This document shows, piece after piece, positions 12,606-15,325 of a DNA stretch of 15,325 nt; position 1 is the first letter of the stretch, and each line of letters starts with the position of its first letter. This DNA comes from Rhodobacterales bacterium UBA3080 (lineage in GTDB: Bacteria > Pseudomonadota > Alphaproteobacteria > Rhodobacterales > Rhodobacteraceae). The stretch covers positions 1 to 15,325 of the forward strand of contig DFBM01000121.1 in assembly GCA_002366645.1 (NCBI GenBank), given 5' to 3'. Both the position numbers and the translations under genes were made by a program. The notes below the pieces were generated by a model. That model did no database searches, had not been told where the DNA came from, and saw only the letters and a list, made by a program, of their open reading frames with translations.

Positions 12606-14189
12606 ATGCGCGATTTCAGCCGCCCCGGTCGTTCGACCGTTATTGCCAGCAATGGCATGTGTGCAACTTCCCACCCGCTAGCCGCAAAAATCGCGGTGCA
12701 AATGCTTGAGCAGGGTGGAAACGCTGTCGACGCGGCGATTGCGGCCGCGATGATACTGAACGTTGCCGAGCCGCAGATGACGGGCCTTGGCGGCGATTGC
12801 TTCGCCCTGATTAAACCTGCAGGGTCCGACGAAGTCGTCGGGCTAAACGGATCTGGTCGTGCACCTGCGGCGCTATACGCCGAGGACCTACGTGATGCGG
12901 GCCATACAGTTATGCCGCCTTATGCACCCGAGTCCGTTACCGTTCCTGGAGCTGTTGATGCAATGTGCCAGATGTCCGAGGATTTTGGTAAACTTGGCCT
13001 GAAAACCATTCTTGCACCCGCCATTCATTATGCCCAGCAGGGTATTCCGGTAGGCGCGCGCACCGCATTCGATTGGCCGTCGGGCGCCGAGAACCTGCAA
13101 GGTGTTGCCAAGAATTATTACCTTCTGGATGGCAAAATACCGACCGAGGGTCAGGTTTTCAAAGCGCCACAACAAGCCGAAGTTTTGCGCCGGATCGCAC
13201 TTGAGGGTCGCGCCGGATTTTACGAGGGTGAAATCGCCGAAGATATGGTGGCATCGCTCAATGCGTTGGGTGGAAAGCACACTCTCGAAGATTTCGCCGC
13301 GACCAGGTGTAACTATGTTGAACCTATATCCGGCATGTATCGCGGAATGGAACTGGTGGAGCTCCCGCCAAATGGTCAGGGTGCAACAGCGATCCTGCTC
13401 GCCAATATTCTGGAGCAGTTCGACCTCGCGGCCCTTGATCCGTTCGGGCCTGAACGCACCCACATCGAAGCCGAAGCCACCAAGCTGGCTTATGACGCAC
13501 GCAACCGGTTCATAGCCGATCCAGACAATCAGGAAGTTCGTCTGGAACATATGTTGTCGAAGGAAACAGCCAAACAACTCGCAGCCCTGATCGATATGGG
13601 CAAAGCGATGGACTCTCCGGCGGCCTTGTCCGAATCGGTACATAAGGAGACGATCTATCTGACCGTAATTGACAGTGATCGCATGGCTGTCTCGTTGATT
13701 TATTCGATCTTCCACAGCTTCGGCTCGGGCATCGCATCGGATAAATTCGGGATTCTATTCCAAAACCGTGGTGCCGGTTTCACGCTGGAGGAAGGGCACC
13801 CGAACGAAGCTGGCAGCAAAAAGCGCCCCATGCATACGATTATTCCCGCCATGTTGAAGAAAGACGGCAAAGTTATCATGCCGTTTGGTGTCATGGGTGG
13901 ACAGTATCAAGCTACAGGTCATGCACGTATGCTTACCAATATCGTCGATTACGGGATGACACCTCAGGAATCCATGGACACCCCCCGCTGCTTTACAGAG
14001 GCCGGAACGCTTTCGCTAGAAAGTGGCTATTCAGATGAAACCTGCGAAAGCCTCACGGCACTCGGACATAAAATCGAACGCAGCAGCAAACCGATTGGTG
14101 GGTCGCAAGCGATCTGGATTGACGAGGAAAACGAAGTGCTCCGCGGCGCATCTGACCCACGAAAAGACGGTTGCGCCATCGGCTATTAG
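12606..14189 (+). CDS. Gamma-glutamyltransferase family protein, YwrD-like, cytoplasmic
   Basis: This is a 527-residue Ntn-hydrolase precursor. Family blocks are ATSHPLAAKIAVQMLEQGGNAVDAAIAAA, MTGLGGDCFALI, GSGRAP, ESVTVPGAVDAM and ELPPNGQG. The expected self-cleavage site and nucleophile is T349 in HKETIYLTVIDSD, splitting the chain into large and small subunits. Compared with E. coli Ggt, the residues after the nucleophile are I-Y instead of T-H, the SS pair before the oxyanion region is replaced by MHT, and the GG motif appears as MGGQ. No signal peptide is present, whereas classical Ggt is periplasmic. These features fit the YwrD-like branch, whose substrates are poorly known; gamma-glutamyl or acyl-amide hydrolysis is likely. 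The ribosome binding site is weak (ACAGG). The end overlaps the convergent hspQ stop by 4 bases. Confidence 0.9.
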   Translation: MRDFSRPGRSTVIASNGMCATSHPLAAKIAVQMLEQGGNAVDAAIAAAMILNVAEPQMTGLGGDCFALIKPAGSDEVVGLNGSGRAPAALYAEDLRDAGHTVMPPYAPESVTVPGAVDAMCQMSEDFGKLGLKTILAPAIHYAQQGIPVGARTAFDWPSGAENLQGVAKNYYLLDGKIPTEGQVFKAPQQAEVLRRIALEGRAGFYEGEIAEDMVASLNALGGKHTLEDFAATRCNYVEPISGMYRGMELVELPPNGQGATAILLANILEQFDLAALDPFGPERTHIEAEATKLAYDARNRFIADPDNQEVRLEHMLSKETAKQLAALIDMGKAMDSPAALSESVHKETIYLTVIDSDRMAVSLIYSIFHSFGSGIASDKFGILFQNRGAGFTLEEGHPNEAGSKKRPMHTIIPAMLKKDGKVIMPFGVMGGQYQATGHARMLTNIVDYGMTPQESMDTPRCFTEAGTLSLESGYSDETCESLTALGHKIERSSKPIGGSQAIWIDEENEVLRGASDPRKDGCAIGY

Positions 14190-14512
14190 TGCATCTGCCC
14201 GCCGACTTCGTATTTACCATCTTGAAGCGCGCCGAACATTTCGGCCACTTCAGGGTGGTCAATCGGTTCACCTGAATCGTCTTTCAACAAATTTTGTTCT
14301 GATACATAGGCGACGTAATAAGACGCCTCGTTTTCGGCTAAAAGGTGATAAAACGGCTGATCTTTTACAGGGCGAATGTCTTCGGGAATCGACTCCCACC
14401 ACTCGTCAGTGTTGTCGAAAGTCGGATCGATATCGAACACCACGCCGCGAAAAGGGTGGACACGGTGCTTCACCACGTCCCCGAGTGCAAATTTCGCAGA
14501 TTTTTCTAACAT
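14186..14512 (-). CDS. hspQ: Heat shock protein HspQ (YccV-like)
   Basis: This is a 108-residue protein. Start ATG 14512 (MLEKSAKF) is preferred: GAGG lies 9 bases upstream, whereas ATG 14527 has no ribosome binding site and would include that motif. The family core is complete: AKFALGDVVKHRVHPFRGVV, FDIDPTFDNTDEWW, PVKDQPFYHLLAENE and YVAYVSEQNLL. HspQ was described as a hemimethylated-DNA-binding protein that promotes degradation of mutant DnaA in E. coli, and as a specificity-enhancing factor for the Lon protease. A heat-shock (sigma-32) promoter is expected but not clearly seen; TATAAG (minus, 14549-14544) is a possible -10. The 3' end overlaps the gamma-glutamyltransferase stop by 4 bases. 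Confidence 0.95.
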   Translation of the reverse strand: MLEKSAKFALGDVVKHRVHPFRGVVFDIDPTFDNTDEWWESIPEDIRPVKDQPFYHLLAENEASYYVAYVSEQNLLKDDSGEPIDHPEVAEMFGALQDGKYEVGGQMH

Positions 14513-14549
14513 AGCCTTGAACCTCATAATACCGGACCGCCCTCTTATA

Positions 14550-14568
14550 GACAGGTTGACTTCCTGTC
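14550..14568. promoter_or_regulatory. Palindrome in the hspQ / transporter divergent promoter region
   Basis: GACAGG-TTGACTT-CCTGTC is a perfect 6-base inverted repeat with a 7-base centre. It abuts a possible hspQ -10 (TATAAG, minus strand 14549-14544) and contains TTGACT, a possible -35 for the plus-strand transporter. It is therefore placed to act as an operator for either gene. The regulator is unknown. Confidence 0.45.
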
Positions 14569-14618
14569 CACAGCGGCTGAAATGCTATTAACATTTCCAT
14601 TTTCGGTAAGGTAAGCAC

Positions 14619-15325
14619 ATGAGCCTAATTCTTCAAGTTCTGCAAATAGTCGCGCCGGTATTCATCCTTGGCGGAATCGGGGCCATCTGGGTGAAAATGG
14701 GGCTGGAATACCGCGTACAATTTGTCACGCGCCTGACGATGACACTTTCGGTTCCCGCGCTAATTTTCGTTTCACTGATGAAAACCGAGATTGACCCACA
14801 AGCATTGCGCGATACGGCCCTTGCTGCGTTATTTGCCTATATTGGCGTAGGCCTACTTGTCTTGCTGATGCTGAAGATTGCAAAACTTGACGTTAGAACC
14901 TTTTTCGCACCTCTCAGCTTTGGCAACACTGGAAATCTCGGCCTCCCGCTCGCCTTATTCGCCTTTGGGACTGCCGGCTTTGATTTCGCAGTTGTCGTAT
15001 TCGCGATCATGGCAGTGCTTTCCTTCACGATCGGTGTCTGGGTTGTATCCGGCGGCGGCTCGCCCGTTTCGGCCATCAAAGAACCTATCGTTTGGGCCAC
15101 AATTCTCGGCGGAATTTTCTTGGTTAACGGCTGGATGCTACCAACGTGGAGCGTCAACACTCTCGAACTCATCGGCCAAATCGCAATTCCGGTGATGCTG
15201 ATAACCCTCGGCGTCGCCATTGCTCGCCTGAAGCCCGGAACCCTCGGGAGGGCGATCTGGTTGTCCGCCGCGAAGTACGTCATCTGCATCGCCGTTCCGC
15301 TTGCGGTCGGCCTGTTCTTCGCCCT
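14619..15325 (+). CDS. AEC-family (auxin efflux carrier-like) permease, 3' partial
   Basis: The frame opens at ATG 14619 (MSLILQVLQIVAPVFILGG), with AAGG 7 bases upstream, and runs uninterrupted to the window end; 235 codons are visible. The family is typically about 300-320 residues, so roughly a quarter is missing. Successive hydrophobic segments are clear: LQVLQIVAPVFILGGIGAIW, TLSVPALIFVSLM, ALAALFAYIGVGLLVLLML, then the conserved loop PLSFGNTGNLGLPLALFAFG (the NxGN/GLP motif of AEC carriers), VVVFAIMAVLSFTIGVWVV, a helix near PIVWATILGGIFL, and LIGQIAIPVMLITLGVAIA. It is a bile-acid/auxin-carrier-fold inner-membrane protein. Bacterial members move small organic acids such as malonate or malate, or are uncharacterised. 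The substrate cannot be inferred here. It is divergent from hspQ. Confidence 0.93.
   Translation, partial: MSLILQVLQIVAPVFILGGIGAIWVKMGLEYRVQFVTRLTMTLSVPALIFVSLMKTEIDPQALRDTALAALFAYIGVGLLVLLMLKIAKLDVRTFFAPLSFGNTGNLGLPLALFAFGTAGFDFAVVVFAIMAVLSFTIGVWVVSGGGSPVSAIKEPIVWATILGGIFLVNGWMLPTWSVNTLELIGQIAIPVMLITLGVAIARLKPGTLGRAIWLSAAKYVICIAVPLAVGLFFA

Noticed and set aside
12888..13715. 275-codon antisense ORF inside the gamma-glutamyltransferase gene
   Set aside because: It has no recognisable domain and lies wholly opposite a gene with strong family motifs; it is a shadow frame.
1..15325. Defence island, prophage, insertion sequence, CRISPR array, tRNA or rRNA
   Set aside because: No integrase, transposase, terminal repeats, regularly spaced repeats or cloverleaf-like sequence was seen; the genes are ordinary alphaproteobacterial families.

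Overview
The window looks like chromosomal core DNA of a marine-type alphaproteobacterium, most likely Rhodobacterales (Roseobacter group). The evidence is a set of families typical of that group: an IalB-family protein beside rlmN, a DUF2794 protein, an R. etli-type asparaginase II, a YjbH/YjbF pair, an alphaproteobacterial HspQ, and Tat-exported YkuD proteins. Base composition looks moderate by eye (not computed), which would suit one of the lower-GC members of the group. The genus cannot be named from this window. I see no tRNA, rRNA, CRISPR array, insertion sequence or prophage gene.

Layout. (1) 1-819: an AraC/O6-methylguanine-DNA methyltransferase fusion (Ada-like) whose 5' end lies outside the window. 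(2) 940-1578: an OmpA-family lipoprotein closed by a textbook terminator. (3) 1689-3322: a FadR/PdhR-type GntR regulator translationally coupled to an atypical NAD(P)-binding SDR protein. (4) 3449-6201: a two-gene operon, yjbH then yjbF, coding for an outer-membrane protein and a lipoprotein linked to exopolysaccharide secretion. (5) 6280-6914: two tandem paralogous secreted or membrane mini-proteins on the minus strand, each followed by its own terminator. (6) 7057-8830: two different YkuD-fold proteins flanking a CAP-domain lipoprotein, a small cell-wall cluster. (7) 8942-10740: ialB then rlmN on the minus strand, separated by a strong strand-specific hairpin. (8) 10949-14189: asparaginase II, DUF2794 (opposite strand) and a YwrD-like gamma-glutamyltransferase family protein. 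(9) 14186-15325: hspQ on the minus strand and, divergently, an AEC-family transporter cut by the window end.

Themes. About half of the window (940-1578 and 3449-8830, plus IalB) encodes exported envelope proteins: lipoproteins, an outer-membrane barrel, L,D-transpeptidase-fold enzymes and small signal-peptide proteins. The asparaginase and gamma-glutamyltransferase genes both act on amide or gamma-glutamyl bonds and may serve nitrogen salvage, with DUF2794 squeezed between them.

The most interesting unexplained items are the mini-protein pair convergent to yjbHF, and the 12313-12605 gap. That gap holds a strong plus-strand terminator with no gene in front of it, preceded by three helically phased TTTGGYC repeats; this suggests a small RNA or an attenuated leader. 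Three of the convergent gene pairs overlap at their stop codons and have no room for a terminator between them. I found no evidence for a clearly new defence or mobile system.
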